64,000 nt of DNA from the NCBI RefSeq assembly GCF_900240275.1, contig NZ_LT964761.1, positions 1,531,476 to 1,595,475 of the forward strand, in the 5' to 3' direction. This DNA comes from [Lactobacillus] timonensis. Its GTDB lineage: Bacteria; Bacillota; Bacilli; Lactobacillales; Lactobacillaceae. The position numbers and the translations under genes were made by a program. Positions 1 through 9,307 of the stretch are shown here, in pieces (the first letter of the stretch is position 1; every line of letters starts with the position of its first letter). The notes beneath the pieces were generated by a model. The model saw only the letters and a program-made list of their open reading frames with translations, was not told the DNA's origin and searched no databases.

Positions 1-397
1 CATCGAGGAAAAGGCACCAGTTGACTCTGTTTTGACGGGGACTGTTAAGCGCCTGACTAGCTTTGGTGCATTTGTTGAAGTTTTCCCAGGCGTTGAAGGT
101 TTGGTTCACATTTCACAGATTTCACATAAGCACATTGCTACTCCAGCTGATGTGCTGACTCCAGGTGAAGAAGTCAAGGTTAAGGTATTGAACGTTGACC
201 CTGAACGTCAACGCTTAGGCCTTTCAATCAAGGCTCTGCAAGAAAAGCCTGCTGGTGCTGAAGATAACGGCAACCACCGTCGTGGTGGCAACCGTCGTCC
301 TCGTCGTCGCAGTTTTGCTGCAGATGCTCCTGAAGAAGAAAACGGCTTTACGCTTGGTGACCTGATCGGTGATGAACTGAAGAAGGCTGGCAAGTAA
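1..397 (+). CDS. rpsA: 30S ribosomal protein S1, C-terminal part (5' truncated by window)
   Basis: The reading frame is open from base 2 to a TAA at 395-397, so the gene begins upstream of the window. What is visible is one complete S1 (OB-fold) RNA-binding domain with the usual pattern GTVKRLTSFGAFVEV, then EGLVHISQIS, then VKVLNVD and the closing RLGLSIKAL. A low-complexity basic tail rich in HRRGGNRRPRRR follows, then an acidic end. This matches the C-terminal domain of the S1 family, which binds mRNA near the ribosome. The basic and acidic tail is typical of lactobacillar S1-like proteins. A strong terminator follows and separates it from der. The domain assignment is confident; the number of S1 repeats cannot be seen. 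Confidence 0.9.
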   Translation, partial: IEEKAPVDSVLTGTVKRLTSFGAFVEVFPGVEGLVHISQISHKHIATPADVLTPGEEVKVKVLNVDPERQRLGLSIKALQEKPAGAEDNGNHRRGGNRRPRRRSFAADAPEEENGFTLGDLIGDELKKAGK

Positions 398-444
398 TTA
401 AGTGCCATCACGGATTGACCGTTTTGCGTATTTAATTAAATTTT

Positions 445-487
445 AAAGAGGGGTGCGGTGGACAATTGTTGCCGCACCCCTTTATTG
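445..487 (+). terminator. Rho-independent terminator after rpsA
   Basis: A perfect 9-bp GC-rich stem (GGGGTGCGG at 450-458 with CCGCACCCC at 472-480) is followed by a T-rich stretch. An in-frame ATG at 453 lies inside this hairpin, which argues against it being the start of der. Confidence 0.9.
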
Positions 488-521
488 TGCTGGGTTTTTC
501 ATTATAGAAAGGAGAATCAGG

Positions 522-1835
522 ATGGCAGCTCCAGTTGTTGCGGTTGTTGGCCGCCCAAATGTTGGTAAATCGACCCTCTTTAACCGGATTGCCGGTGAAC
601 GTATTTCGATTGTTGAAGATACTCCTGGTGTAACTCGTGACCGGATTTACGCTCATGCCGAATGGCTTGGTAAGGAGTTTTCACTTATTGATACCGGCGG
701 GATTGAAATTTCTGATCAGCCGATTTTAACGCAGATTCGCCAGCAAGCCGAAATTGCGATTGATGAAGCTGATGTGATTATTATGGTGACGGACATTGAT
801 ACTGGCGTCACCGCTGCTGATGAGCAGGTGGCGAAGATTCTTTACCGTTCGGATAAGCCGGTCGTGTTAGCGGTTAACAAGGCCGATAATATCGCCCGGC
901 GTAACGATGCCTATGATTTTTATTCACTAGGCCTTGGTGAACCATACCCGGTATCGAGTGTTCACGGTGTTGGTATTGGGGACTTATTGGACGCCGTTGT
1001 CGATGACTTGCCAGAAGATAAACAACAGGCTCATGATCGTTCAATCCACTTGAGTTTAATTGGACGCCCAAATGTTGGGAAATCATCATTAGTTAACGCG
1101 ATTCTGGGAGAAAACCGGGTCATCGTCAGTGGTGTTGCCGGAACGACTCGTGATGCGGTCAATACGCATTTTACAGATGATCAGGGTCACGAGTTTACAA
1201 TGATTGACACCGCCGGCATGAAGAAGAAGGGCAAGCTGTATGAGAACACCGAACGCTATGCCCTTATGCGGGCGATGCGAGCGATTGACGATTCGGACGT
1301 TGTCTTGGTAGTCCTGAACGCTGATGAGGGGATTCGTGAGCTAGATAAGCATATTGCCGGCTACGCTCATGAGGCGGGCAAAGGTGTAATCATTGTCGTT
1401 AATAAGTGGGACCTCTTGAAGGGCCATAAGCAGGAGACGATGATTGATTTCACTAACCTTATCCGTCAGGAATTTCAGTACTTATCGTATGCGCCAATCA
1501 TTTTCGTTTCTGCTAAAACGAAGCAACGGTTAAACAAGCTGCCAGAGTTGGTGGCAACGGTTTATCAACATCATAACCGTCGTGTGCAGTCGTCGACGCT
1601 GAATGATGTTCTCGTCGATGCGTTGGCTGCTAACCCGACACCGACAGTTAACGGGCGTCGTCTGCGCGTTTACTATATGACTCAGGTAGCAGTTGCCCCG
1701 CCAACGTTTGTTGTTTTTGTTAATGATCCGGAACTAATGCATTTTTCTTATCTTCGCTACCTAGAAAATAAGATTCGCGATGCCTTTGACTTCACGGGGA
1801 CACCAATTAAGATCATTAAACGCCATCGACAGTAA
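522..1835 (+). CDS. der: Ribosome biogenesis GTPase Der (EngA)
   Basis: Der is a tandem-GTPase-domain protein needed for assembly of the 50S ribosomal subunit. Two G1 P-loops of identical sequence, GRPNVGKS, occur near residues 10 and 183. Each is followed by a G3 motif (DTGG and DTAG) and a G4 motif (NKAD, NKWD), and a KH-like C-terminal domain ends in [11 protein letters not shown]. The product is 437 aa, the usual Der length. The start chosen is ATG 522 behind AGAAAGGAGAATCAGG. The longer frame from 453 would start inside the upstream terminator and add 23 residues foreign to the family. The gene is monocistronic or nearly so; hup follows after about 200 bp with its own leader. Confidence 0.97.
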   Translation: MAAPVVAVVGRPNVGKSTLFNRIAGERISIVEDTPGVTRDRIYAHAEWLGKEFSLIDTGGIEISDQPILTQIRQQAEIAIDEADVIIMVTDIDTGVTAADEQVAKILYRSDKPVVLAVNKADNIARRNDAYDFYSLGLGEPYPVSSVHGVGIGDLLDAVVDDLPEDKQQAHDRSIHLSLIGRPNVGKSSLVNAILGENRVIVSGVAGTTRDAVNTHFTDDQGHEFTMIDTAGMKKKGKLYENTERYALMRAMRAIDDSDVVLVVLNADEGIRELDKHIAGYAHEAGKGVIIVVNKWDLLKGHKQETMIDFTNLIRQEFQYLSYAPIIFVSAKTKQRLNKLPELVATVYQHHNRRVQSSTLNDVLVDALAANPTPTVNGRRLRVYYMTQVAVAPPTFVVFVNDPELMHFSYLRYLENKIRDAFDFTGTPIKIIKRHRQ

Positions 1836-1960
1836 AAAGTGACGGACCGTTGTCCAAAATATTGATAAAAAGGACGAAAAAGCCGCCTAAACCGCTTGCG
1901 AACAGCGTTTTACTATGATAATCTAAATCATGAAATGATACGACTTTTCGTTATTGTTTC

Positions 1961-2013
1961 GTTAATTTTGGACCACTCAAAATTAACTGAGCACAGCCGT
2001 GAATAAATACGGC
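1961..2013 (+). promoter_or_regulatory. Structured leader upstream of hup
   Basis: Two hairpins lie just before the hup ribosome binding site. One is a perfect 10-bp inverted repeat, GTTAATTTTG at 1961-1970 with CAAAATTAAC at 1978-1987. The other is GCCGT at 1996-2000 with ACGGC at 2009-2013. No run of T follows either, so they are more likely leader structures or operators than terminators. The promoter itself could not be fixed; candidate boxes upstream (around 1898-1920) are poorly spaced. Confidence 0.45.
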
Positions 2014-2033
2014 AGATGTGGGAGGTGAAAGTA

Positions 2034-2309
2034 ATGGCAAACAAGGCAGAACTGGTGAACAACGTTGCAACTGCAACTGGTCTGACTAAGAAGGACGCTA
2101 CTGCTGCTGTTGATGCAGTATTTAGTTCAATCCAGGCATCACTGGCTAAGGGTGAAAAGGTTCAACTTATCGGTTTCGGTAACTTTGAAGTACGTCACCG
2201 TGCAGCTCGTAAGGGCCGCAACCCACAGACTGGTAAAGAAATCCAGATTCCTGCAAGCAAGGTTCCGGCATTCAAACCGGGCAAGGCTTTGAAGGACGCC
2301 GTTAAGTAA
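2034..2309 (+). CDS. hup: DNA-binding protein HU
   Basis: A 91-aa histone-like protein that bends and compacts chromosomal DNA as a dimer. The sequence starts [20 protein letters not shown] and contains the HU signature [20 protein letters not shown], followed by the basic DNA-gripping arm and the conserved end [12 protein letters not shown]. The length is standard. ATG 2034 is placed 6 nt behind GGAGGTG; the in-frame ATG at 2016 precedes that site and was rejected. A strong terminator follows immediately, so this is a single-gene transcript. The long leader with hairpins suggests post-transcriptional control, which is inference. Confidence 0.97.
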   Translation: MANKAELVNNVATATGLTKKDATAAVDAVFSSIQASLAKGEKVQLIGFGNFEVRHRAARKGRNPQTGKEIQIPASKVPAFKPGKALKDAVK

Positions 2310-2327
2310 TTAACGTCGACATTACTG

Positions 2328-2358
2328 AAGTGATGGTCACTAGGACCATCACTTTTTT
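2328..2358 (+). terminator. Rho-independent terminator after hup
   Basis: A perfect 11-bp stem (AAGTGATGGTC 2328-2338, GACCATCACTT 2344-2354) with a 5-nt loop is followed by a run of six T. Confidence 0.95.
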
Positions 2359-2377
2359 ATTTGATGAGAGCCTTTCA

Positions 2378-2406
2378 TTGGGCTTTAACCATATTTTTGG
2401 TAAAAT
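2378..2406 (+). promoter_or_regulatory. Sigma-A-type promoter for the TPR gene
   Basis: TTGGGC at 2378-2383, a 17-bp spacer and TAAAAT at 2401-2406. It is positioned 31 bp before the chosen GTG start and just after the hup terminator. Confidence 0.6.
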
Positions 2407-2436
2407 ACTGCTGGATTAATGAAAGGGGTTCTGACA

Positions 2437-3693
2437 GTGACATATTCCGCACAAGTGCTCAAAGAAATTGATGATGGCCATTTGAAGAAAGCCTACCAGC
2501 TGTTGGCCAAGGCTTTAGAAAGCGACGATGACGAAACGCTCTTTAACCTTGCTGGCGAATTAACGGCGCTTGGCTTGACGGACAAAGCCGGGGAACTTTA
2601 TCGCTTATTACTGAAGCGGTACCCGGATGAAGATCAGTTGAAGACTGCACTGGCTGAGATAGCGATCGATGATGGAGATAACGACCAAGCGCTGCAATAT
2701 TTGAACCAGGTGAAGCCATCATCACCAGCTTACGTTCAAGCCTTGTTAGTGGCGGCGGACCTATACCAAACAGAGGGTGAAGTGGAAGTCTGTGAGAGCA
2801 AGCTCCTGGAGGCATATCAGCAAGCTCCACAAGAGCCGGCTGTCCTGTTCGCCTGTGCTGAATATTATTACCTCGTTGGTAATTTTGAACGGGCAATTCC
2901 CTTTTATTTCGCCCTGATTCAACTCGGTATAACAAACTTTTCTGCAGTTGACCTAGCTGGTAGACTGGCAATGTGCTATGCACAGCGTGGTCATTACGAG
3001 CAGGCGCTCGGTTATTTTAAACAGGTCGCACCTACAGCAATGACTAGCGACTTGCGTTTTCAAACTGGGATGACTCAATTACACTTAAAGCAGTTTGAAC
3101 AGGCGGGCAAAACACTCCGCCAATTGATTGAAGACGACCCACAGTATACGAGTGCATACGAGCAACTAGCGACGGTTTACCAGCAGGAACATAAATTAGA
3201 CCAGGCGCTGAAAACCCTTCAGGAAGGGTTAGGAATGGATGAGTACAATGAGCAGCTTTTTGTCCATGCTGGACAACTGGCTAGCCGGCTCGGCAATAGA
3301 AAGTTAGCAGAAAGTTACTTTGCACAAGCTCACCAGTTAGCTCCAGATAACGTTACCGTTGCGCTGGCTTACAGTAATTACTTGTTGCAAGCGGGGCAGT
3401 ATCAGCCGAACTTGGAACTGCTTAAACCATTAGTTAATGCCGAAGAAGTTGACCCGCAGGTAGAATGGAATATGGCGCGGTCTTATTATGGGCTGGACAA
3501 ATTAAAGGCTGCTGCTCCTTATTTTCAAGCAGCAGCTCCGCTGTTAAAAGACGACTCGCAATTTCTTCATGATTATGCCCAGTGGGCAAGGGCTGCCGGT
3601 GACTTGACCACTCTTAAGAGTGTCTTGCAGCGTTACTTGCAATTAGAACCAACCGACAGTGAAATGGCGGAACTCTTTGATGAATTGAACTGA
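2437..3693 (+). CDS. TPR-repeat protein (YpiA-like)
   Basis: A cytosolic protein of 418 aa built almost entirely from tetratricopeptide repeats. Alternating helix pairs of about 34 residues are visible throughout, with the typical A-x-x-Y-x-x-A and G-x-x-x-x-A patterns, for example QALGYFKQ, QAGKTLRQLIEDDP and LAESYFAQAHQLAPDN. There is no signal peptide, membrane segment or catalytic motif, so a protein-protein scaffolding role is all that can be said. A TPR gene near hup is common in Bacilli (B. subtilis ypiA); that equivalence is from context. The start is GTG 2437 with AAAGGGG 8 nt upstream; ATG 2419 lies before that site. Confidence 0.85.
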   Translation: MTYSAQVLKEIDDGHLKKAYQLLAKALESDDDETLFNLAGELTALGLTDKAGELYRLLLKRYPDEDQLKTALAEIAIDDGDNDQALQYLNQVKPSSPAYVQALLVAADLYQTEGEVEVCESKLLEAYQQAPQEPAVLFACAEYYYLVGNFERAIPFYFALIQLGITNFSAVDLAGRLAMCYAQRGHYEQALGYFKQVAPTAMTSDLRFQTGMTQLHLKQFEQAGKTLRQLIEDDPQYTSAYEQLATVYQQEHKLDQALKTLQEGLGMDEYNEQLFVHAGQLASRLGNRKLAESYFAQAHQLAPDNVTVALAYSNYLLQAGQYQPNLELLKPLVNAEEVDPQVEWNMARSYYGLDKLKAAAPYFQAAAPLLKDDSQFLHDYAQWARAAGDLTTLKSVLQRYLQLEPTDSEMAELFDELN

Positions 3694-3700
3694 TAACAAT

Positions 3701-3738
3701 AAAAAGCAGCCTTCGGATAATAACGGAGGCTGCCTTTC
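3701..3738. terminator. Bidirectional terminator between TPR gene and recombinase-like gene
   Basis: GCAGCCT (about 3706-3712) pairs with AGGCTGC (about 3727-3733). The stem has an A-run on the left and a T-rich tract on the right, so it can stop both converging transcripts. Confidence 0.75.
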
Positions 3739-3739
3739 T

Positions 3740-4570
3740 TTATTCCTGCTGATTTACTAGTAAACGCTGATAGTAGAGGAGGGAAGCAGGAGTAAGATTT
3801 AGTTTTCTCATAATGACACTGTTTGGTTGTCCTTCAAGTGTCCTTAGTTTGTTAAGGAGGTAGTCCTGGTGTAGTTTGGTCGGTGATAAGTCCATTCCTA
3901 AGTACCGTTCGTCACTGTGAAGGTACTTGTGAAGGGCAGAATTAGAAAGACGTGGGTTAGCTAGGTCAGCCCGCTGTTTCAAAAACAGGTCATCACATTG
4001 CTGTTTGTCAACCAACGGCTGGTGAAAAGCGGCAAAGGAAGTCCAAAATTGTTTTTCCCCACTAACGACCGGTGTTAATTGGCGACATGATTTGACGAAT
4101 CCAGGTTGGAGAAACTCACCGACGGTAAAACCATGAGCGAGCAGCAATAATGTCAGCCTAGTATAGAAGCTGACTTGCTGGTCAGCGAGAATTCGCGGTA
4201 ATTTATTGAGCCATTCACGGTTGCGAAGCTTGTTAGTAGGTTTGACTGCCTTGCCATGGAGGGGGAGCGTTGGGTAGTGATCGATTAAATGGTTTTCAAA
4301 CAGGTAAGTGAAGTAACGGTTTAACTGGGCAAGTGTTTTATTGTGGGAGTTTAAAGTGATTTTTCGCTGTTCTCGAAGATAGTTAAGGTAGGCTCGCAGG
4401 TCAGTAGTGGAGACAGAGTTAAGCGAATCGGTCAGGGCTTCTGGACGATTAGCGGACAAAAAAGTCAGCAGCTGGTGGATTGTCTGACCATAAGAATCGA
4501 TAGTCGAAGCGGCGAGCCCCTGGTTGGTAAGGAACGTAGTGAATCCTTGTTTAGCGGGATAGGAAGACAT
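3740..4570 (-). CDS. Degenerate tyrosine recombinase-like protein (probably not catalytic)
   Basis: A 276-aa protein with an N-terminal SAM-like core-binding domain (about residues 5-100: FTTFLTNQGLAASTIDSY, then DLRAYLNYLREQRK). The C-terminal part follows the tyrosine recombinase fold. The catalytic residues are lost. The family motif G-[LM]-R-V-S-E reads GFTVGE, with Thr149 where the first Arg should be. The H-x-L-R box reads PTKLHQ, and the L-G-H box reads LNL. A Tyr near the end (LLYYQRL) could match the nucleophile. The RBS is AAAGAGG upstream of the ATG. A DNA-binding or regulatory role is a guess. Unlike an integrase, it is not next to any phage or element genes. Confidence 0.7.
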   Translation of the reverse strand: MSSYPAKQGFTTFLTNQGLAASTIDSYGQTIHQLLTFLSANRPEALTDSLNSVSTTDLRAYLNYLREQRKITLNSHNKTLAQLNRYFTYLFENHLIDHYPTLPLHGKAVKPTNKLRNREWLNKLPRILADQQVSFYTRLTLLLLAHGFTVGEFLQPGFVKSCRQLTPVVSGEKQFWTSFAAFHQPLVDKQQCDDLFLKQRADLANPRLSNSALHKYLHSDERYLGMDLSPTKLHQDYLLNKLRTLEGQPNSVIMRKLNLTPASLLYYQRLLVNQQE

Positions 4571-4698
4571 GGTTAACCTCTTTTATAAAAAGTAATTATT
4601 TACCTTAACTTAGCACAAAATAACAAACCCTTCAACACTAACAATCAACGCCGGCTTTTGCTAAAATGGAACCGACAATTAATGAGAGGGGCGTAAAA

Positions 4699-5922
4699 AT
4701 GGGATCGACTATGGTAATCAAACAATTACCCGCGATTTTTGAACCGGCCCGGCCAGTCTTACAGCGAATTGAAAATGCAGGCTATCAAGCTTACTTTGTG
4801 GGTGGCTGTGTTCGTGACACGATTCTTGGGGACCATATTCATGATATCGATATCGCGACAAGTGCCTATCCAAGCGAAATCAAGTCGCTTTTTAAACGAA
4901 CGGTCGATACTGGAATTCAGCACGGAACAGTGATGGTCTTAGATCACGGAACTGGTTATGAAATTACGACTTTTCGAACCGAGAGTGGGTACCAGGATTT
5001 TCGACGACCAGACAAGGTAACCTTTGTCCGTTCACTTGCAGATGACCTCAAACGACGCGACTTTACGATCAACGCTCTTGCCTTACGCGAAAATGGTGAG
5101 GTAATTGACTTGTTCAACGGGTTAACTGATCTAAAAAAACACGTTATTCGTGCCGTTGGCAAGGCAGACCAACGTTTTCACGAAGACGCTTTACGAATGA
5201 TGCGGGCAGTCCGTTTTGCCAGCAAACTCGATTTTGATATTGACGCGATGACCCTGCATGGAATTGCTGACAATGCTCAATTACTCAGTAAAATTGCTGT
5301 TGAACGTATCCAGGTAGAAATGGAAAAACTGCTCCTTGGTCAAAACCCGCCTGCAGGTTTAGTTGCGATGGTGCAAACTGAACTTTACCGTTACTGTCCC
5401 GGCTTATCCAATGCCAAGACTGCCCTCACTCAATTGACACTGATGAGGAATTGGCAATTAAGCAATGCCACTCAAGCCTGGGGAACGTTGGCAGTTGCAC
5501 TGGGACTTAATAGTCATTCGAGCCGGACTTTCCTAAAACAATGGAAACTGTCGAACCAGCTAATTGAGAGTGTTCAAACCTGCTTGCCGGCTGTCTCTGC
5601 CATTAAAGCAAGGTCGGTTTCAGCTGAGATTCTCTATCGGTGTGGTCGTGATGGGGTAATCAACGCTAACCAAATTGCCGCTGTCTTCGGCTGGGATCTC
5701 CCGGTACAGGAACTACTTGATCATTATCAACAGTTGCCCATTAAAAATAGTAAAGAATTGGCAATAACTGGCGGCGACCTGATTAAAAAAGGGCTGATGA
5801 CTCCTGGGCCAGACCTCGGTAAAACATTGAAATGGGTTGAAAAAGCGGTAGTTAACCAGCAGGTGGAAAACCGTCCAGAAAAAATTATAATGGCAATTCG
5901 CCAGCGGAAAGAGGAATTATAA
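4699..5922 (+). CDS. cca: CCA-adding tRNA nucleotidyltransferase
   Basis: Adds or repairs the 3' CCA end of tRNAs. It is a class II enzyme. The head domain has the nucleotidyltransferase motif YFVGGCVRD followed by the metal-binding pair DIDIAT. The neck has the RRDFTINALAL region and the motif EDALRMMRAVRFASKL used for base selection. The body and tail are helical. The product is 407 aa, in line with Bacillales/Lactobacillales CCA enzymes. ATG 4699 sits behind GAGAGGGGCG; an upstream in-frame ATG at 4666 precedes this site. Its TAA overlaps the ATG of the ABC-F gene by one base (TAATG), so the two are translationally coupled. Confidence 0.96.
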   Translation: MGSTMVIKQLPAIFEPARPVLQRIENAGYQAYFVGGCVRDTILGDHIHDIDIATSAYPSEIKSLFKRTVDTGIQHGTVMVLDHGTGYEITTFRTESGYQDFRRPDKVTFVRSLADDLKRRDFTINALALRENGEVIDLFNGLTDLKKHVIRAVGKADQRFHEDALRMMRAVRFASKLDFDIDAMTLHGIADNAQLLSKIAVERIQVEMEKLLLGQNPPAGLVAMVQTELYRYCPGLSNAKTALTQLTLMRNWQLSNATQAWGTLAVALGLNSHSSRTFLKQWKLSNQLIESVQTCLPAVSAIKARSVSAEILYRCGRDGVINANQIAAVFGWDLPVQELLDHYQQLPIKNSKELAITGGDLIKKGLMTPGPDLGKTLKWVEKAVVNQQVENRPEKIIMAIRQRKEEL

Positions 5923-7817
5923 TGCAGATGCTTCGTGCTGATGACCTGACGAGTACTTATGGAGAAAAAACACTCTTTGACCATATCTCTTTTCTGATCA
6001 AAGAACACGACCGAATTGGCCTCATCGGGGTGAACGGTAGTGGCAAGACATCGTTGCTTAACGTTATTAGTGGCCATACTAGTGCAGAAGAAGGTAATAT
6101 CGACCATCCACATGACTACACGATTGGCTACCTTGAGCAGCAGCCACCACTGGATCCTGAGAAAAGAATTATTGACGCGGTTTTAGCTGGGGGCCAACCA
6201 CTCTTTCGTTTAATTCGCCAATACGAGAACTTGGTCGGCAACTTTAGTGGGACCACGGAAGAAAATGACCGCTTGGCAGTCCTCCAACGGCAGATGGACC
6301 AGCAAGATGCCTGGGAAGTTCAGAGTCGGGTGGAAACTGTTTTGACTCAGCTGAAAATCAAGGACATGGGGGTCAAAATTGGTGAAATGTCAGGTGGCCA
6401 GCAAAAACGAGTGGGACTCGCCCAGGTTCTTATTCAGCAACCGGACCTATTATTGCTTGACGAACCGACCAATCAGTTGGACATTGACTCCATCGTTTGG
6501 CTGCAAGACTACCTTGCCAAGTACCGGGGGGCTGTCATGATTGTTACCCATGACCGTTACTTCTTGGACCAGGTGGCTAACCAGATTTGGGAACTGTCCT
6601 TTGGCAAGCTTTACAAATATGACGGTAATTACCAGGACTACGTGGCAGAAAAAGCGGCACGCGAGGAGCGGGAAACGACCGCGGAGCATAAGCGTCAGCA
6701 ACTGTATAAACACGAATTGGCCTGGATGAAGAAGGGAGCCAAAGCCCGTTCTACTAAGCAGAAGGGGCGGATCAATCGATTCCATGAACTTTCCCAAACG
6801 GTAGGAACCTTACGAACGGAGGATAAGCTCGATATTGGTCTGGGATCGACTCGCTTGGGCCACGATGTTTTGGAATTGAAGGATGCTAGTCTGAAGGTTG
6901 GTTCGCACAACATTTTCCAGCACTTTAACTTACTGATTGAAGCTGGCGAGCGTTTGGGTATCAGTGGTAATAATGGGGCCGGAAAAAGTAGCCTGCTGAA
7001 CGTTTTAGCAGGCCGGTTGCCATTAGACGGTGGCACCCTTAAGGTTGGTGAAACTGTTAAGATTGGTTATTACACCCAACAGACCGAGCCAATTGACGAA
7101 GATAAACGGGTGATTAACTACCTAAGCGAAGTAGCTGAAACGATTTATGACGACCAGGGGCAAAAGATTAGTGTTACTCAGTTGCTAGAACGGTTCTTGT
7201 TTCCACGGTTTATGCACGGAACGCTCATTCGAAAACTATCCGGTGGTGAAAAACGGCGGCTTTATTTGCTCAAAATACTGATGCAACAGCCTAATGTGCT
7301 ACTACTAGACGAACCAACTAACGATCTTGATATCAGTACGTTAACTGTCCTGGAAGACTATCTTGATCACTTTGCTGGGACTGTAATTACGGTTTCACAT
7401 GACCGCTACTTTTTGGATAAGGTAGCGGACCAGCTCCTGATTTTTCAAGGAAATGGTCAAATCCAACCGGCAACTGGATTATTTACTGATTACCTGAAAA
7501 ATGCAGCTGACCAACTGAGCCGTCAGCGGAAGCCACAGCAGAAAACAAAACAGAAACAAGCCAAACTGCAATCAACCAAAGCAGCAAAACATAAGCTGAC
7601 TTATAAAGAACAGGTGGAGTGGCGCGGTCTGGAGCCTGCTATTGAAAAGCTTGATCAGCGGAGCAGTGAGCTTAATGACGAGATGGCAGCCAACGGCGAC
7701 AACTACGAGAAACTGGCCGAGTTGCAAAAAGAACTTGACGAGGTCAATGCTGAAAACGATAGAAAGATGGCACGTTGGGAGTACTTAAGCCAATTTGTCG
7801 ATGATGACAAAATTTAG
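5922..7817 (+). CDS. ABC-F family ATPase (Uup-like)
   Basis: A soluble 631-aa protein with two ABC ATPase domains and no membrane segments, as in the ABC-F family that acts on the ribosome. Domain 1 has Walker A GVNGSGKT, signature MSGGQQKR and Walker B LLLLDEPT. Domain 2 has Walker A GNNGAGKS, signature LSGGEKRR and Walker [11 protein letters not shown] basic, helical linker (about 230-300, [16 protein letters not shown]) joins the domains. A C-terminal coiled coil rich in K, Q and E (from about 525) is the Uup-type extension. Coupled to cca by a 1-bp overlap and 14 bp ahead of thyA, so the block is probably one operon. The exact ABC-F subgroup is uncertain. Confidence 0.9.
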   Translation: MQMLRADDLTSTYGEKTLFDHISFLIKEHDRIGLIGVNGSGKTSLLNVISGHTSAEEGNIDHPHDYTIGYLEQQPPLDPEKRIIDAVLAGGQPLFRLIRQYENLVGNFSGTTEENDRLAVLQRQMDQQDAWEVQSRVETVLTQLKIKDMGVKIGEMSGGQQKRVGLAQVLIQQPDLLLLDEPTNQLDIDSIVWLQDYLAKYRGAVMIVTHDRYFLDQVANQIWELSFGKLYKYDGNYQDYVAEKAAREERETTAEHKRQQLYKHELAWMKKGAKARSTKQKGRINRFHELSQTVGTLRTEDKLDIGLGSTRLGHDVLELKDASLKVGSHNIFQHFNLLIEAGERLGISGNNGAGKSSLLNVLAGRLPLDGGTLKVGETVKIGYYTQQTEPIDEDKRVINYLSEVAETIYDDQGQKISVTQLLERFLFPRFMHGTLIRKLSGGEKRRLYLLKILMQQPNVLLLDEPTNDLDISTLTVLEDYLDHFAGTVITVSHDRYFLDKVADQLLIFQGNGQIQPATGLFTDYLKNAADQLSRQRKPQQKTKQKQAKLQSTKAAKHKLTYKEQVEWRGLEPAIEKLDQRSSELNDEMAANGDNYEKLAELQKELDEVNAENDRKMARWEYLSQFVDDDKI

Positions 7818-7831
7818 GGGGGGGAAATACC

Positions 7832-8794
7832 GTGACTATTAATGATAATGAACAACAATACCTTAACCTGGCACGTGAGGTGTTAGAACATGGCCACCAA
7901 AAGGATGATCGGACTGGTACTGGTACGAAGTCGATTTTTGGTTATCAAATGCGGTTTAACCTCCAACAAGGATTTCCGTTACTAACTACCAAGAAAGTAC
8001 CATTCGGCTTAATTAAAAGTGAGCTGTTATGGTTTCTAAGGGGGGATAGCAATATTCGTTTTCTCCTCGAACATCATAACCACATTTGGGATGAATGGGC
8101 CTTTCAACGGTGGGTAGAAAGTGATGAATATACCGGTCCAGATATGACAGACTTTGGTCGACGGTCACTGAAGGACCCAGATTTCAACCAGCTTTATCGC
8201 CAGCAAAAAAACGAGTTTTGTCAACGAATTCTTGATGATGATCAATTTGCTAAGAAATACGGCGAACTGGGAAATATTTATGGTAAGCAGTGGCGCCACT
8301 GGAAGACTAGTAATGGTCACTTTATTGACCAGCTGGGTAACGTTATTGAACAAATTAAGACGAACCCATTCTCACGTCGGTTGATCGTTTCAGCTTGGAA
8401 TCCTGAGGACGTTCCAACGATGGCTTTGCCACCTTGCCACACCATGTTTCAATTCTACGTCAACGATAACAAGTTAAGTTGTCAGTTATACCAGCGCAGT
8501 GCAGACATCTTCTTAGGGGTTCCCTTTAATATCGCAAGTTATGCGCTACTGACCCACCTGATTGCCCACCAGTGCGGATTACAGGTTGGCGACTTTATTC
8601 ATACTTTGGGAGACGCGCACATTTATAATAATCACTTTGAGCAGGTGCGTACTCAACTCTCCCGGACACCGCACCGCGCGCCAAAGCTAATTTTGCCTGA
8701 TCAGCCGAAAGCCATTGATCAATACGGAATGTCAGATATCCAGCTGATTGATTATACACACGAGCCGGCGATCAAAGCACCGGTAGCCGTGTAA
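7832..8794 (+). CDS. thyA: Thymidylate synthase
   Basis: Converts dUMP to dTMP using methylene-tetrahydrofolate. The 320-aa protein shows the folate/dUMP site motifs. The catalytic cysteine is in [12 protein letters not shown], the nucleotide-binding region is [17 protein letters not shown], and [12 protein letters not shown] lies near the C-terminus, which ends in the conserved APVAV. It has the roughly 50-residue insertion in the small domain typical of lactobacillar and staphylococcal enzymes (about residues 85-140). The start is GTG 7832. The ribosome binding site is a run of eight G (7817-7824) immediately after the stop of the ABC-F gene. folA follows, giving the usual thyA-folA pair of the folate cycle. 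Confidence 0.97.
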   Translation: MTINDNEQQYLNLAREVLEHGHQKDDRTGTGTKSIFGYQMRFNLQQGFPLLTTKKVPFGLIKSELLWFLRGDSNIRFLLEHHNHIWDEWAFQRWVESDEYTGPDMTDFGRRSLKDPDFNQLYRQQKNEFCQRILDDDQFAKKYGELGNIYGKQWRHWKTSNGHFIDQLGNVIEQIKTNPFSRRLIVSAWNPEDVPTMALPPCHTMFQFYVNDNKLSCQLYQRSADIFLGVPFNIASYALLTHLIAHQCGLQVGDFIHTLGDAHIYNNHFEQVRTQLSRTPHRAPKLILPDQPKAIDQYGMSDIQLIDYTHEPAIKAPVAV

Positions 8795-8809
8795 CCTGGG
8801 GGTATGTTG

Positions 8810-9307
8810 ATGATTAACCTAATTTGGGCCGAGGCAGCTAACGGAGTCATTGGCCAAAATGGAATGATGCCCTGGCATTCACACGAAGATATGGTTCACT
8901 TTCGACAACTAACGATGGGGCATCCAGTACTAATGGGGTGGAACACCTTTAAGTCCCTCGGTAGCAAACCACTACCCAACAGAAAAAACCTGATTTTAAC
9001 CCACCGTAAATCACTGCCAGGAGATGTCACTCCAGTCTCTTTACAAGACATTCAACGACTTGCAGGGCACTCAAGTGATGAATTGTTTGTGATTGGCGGG
9101 GCTAGCGTTTACCGGCAACTCCTGCCATTTGCAACGCAACTTTATCGAACTGTGATTAAGGGAAGCTATTCCGGAGAAACAAAAATGCCACCGATCAATT
9201 ATGATCAGTGGCAATTAGTAGATAGCAAGACTGTCGTTGCTCAAAAGAGTGAAGAACCCGACTGTACATTTCAACTTTGGCAGCGTTTAAACGAAGAAAA
9301 GAACTGA
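8810..9307 (+). CDS. folA: Dihydrofolate reductase
   Basis: Reduces dihydrofolate, regenerating the cofactor consumed by ThyA just upstream. The 165-aa sequence has the DHFR N-terminus INLIWAEAANGVIGQNG and the substrate-loop MPWH, where Trp and the following residues line the active site. The acidic catalytic position is in HSHEDMVHFR, and the NADPH-binding motifs are VLMGWNTFKS and VIGGASVYRQLLP. ATG 8810 is preferred over ATG 8804 because CTGGGGG ends only about 2 nt before the latter. The last 21 bp overlap the end of the convergent hemolysin III-like gene. Confidence 0.95.
   Translation: MINLIWAEAANGVIGQNGMMPWHSHEDMVHFRQLTMGHPVLMGWNTFKSLGSKPLPNRKNLILTHRKSLPGDVTPVSLQDIQRLAGHSSDELFVIGGASVYRQLLPFATQLYRTVIKGSYSGETKMPPINYDQWQLVDSKTVVAQKSEEPDCTFQLWQRLNEEKN

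Noticed and set aside
453..521. Longer N-terminus for der starting at ATG 453
   Set aside because: The ATG lies inside the rpsA terminator hairpin, has no ribosome binding site and adds residues foreign to Der.
2543..2983. 146-codon minus-strand frame
   Set aside because: It lies within the TPR gene and has low-complexity, non-protein-like composition; an overlap artefact.
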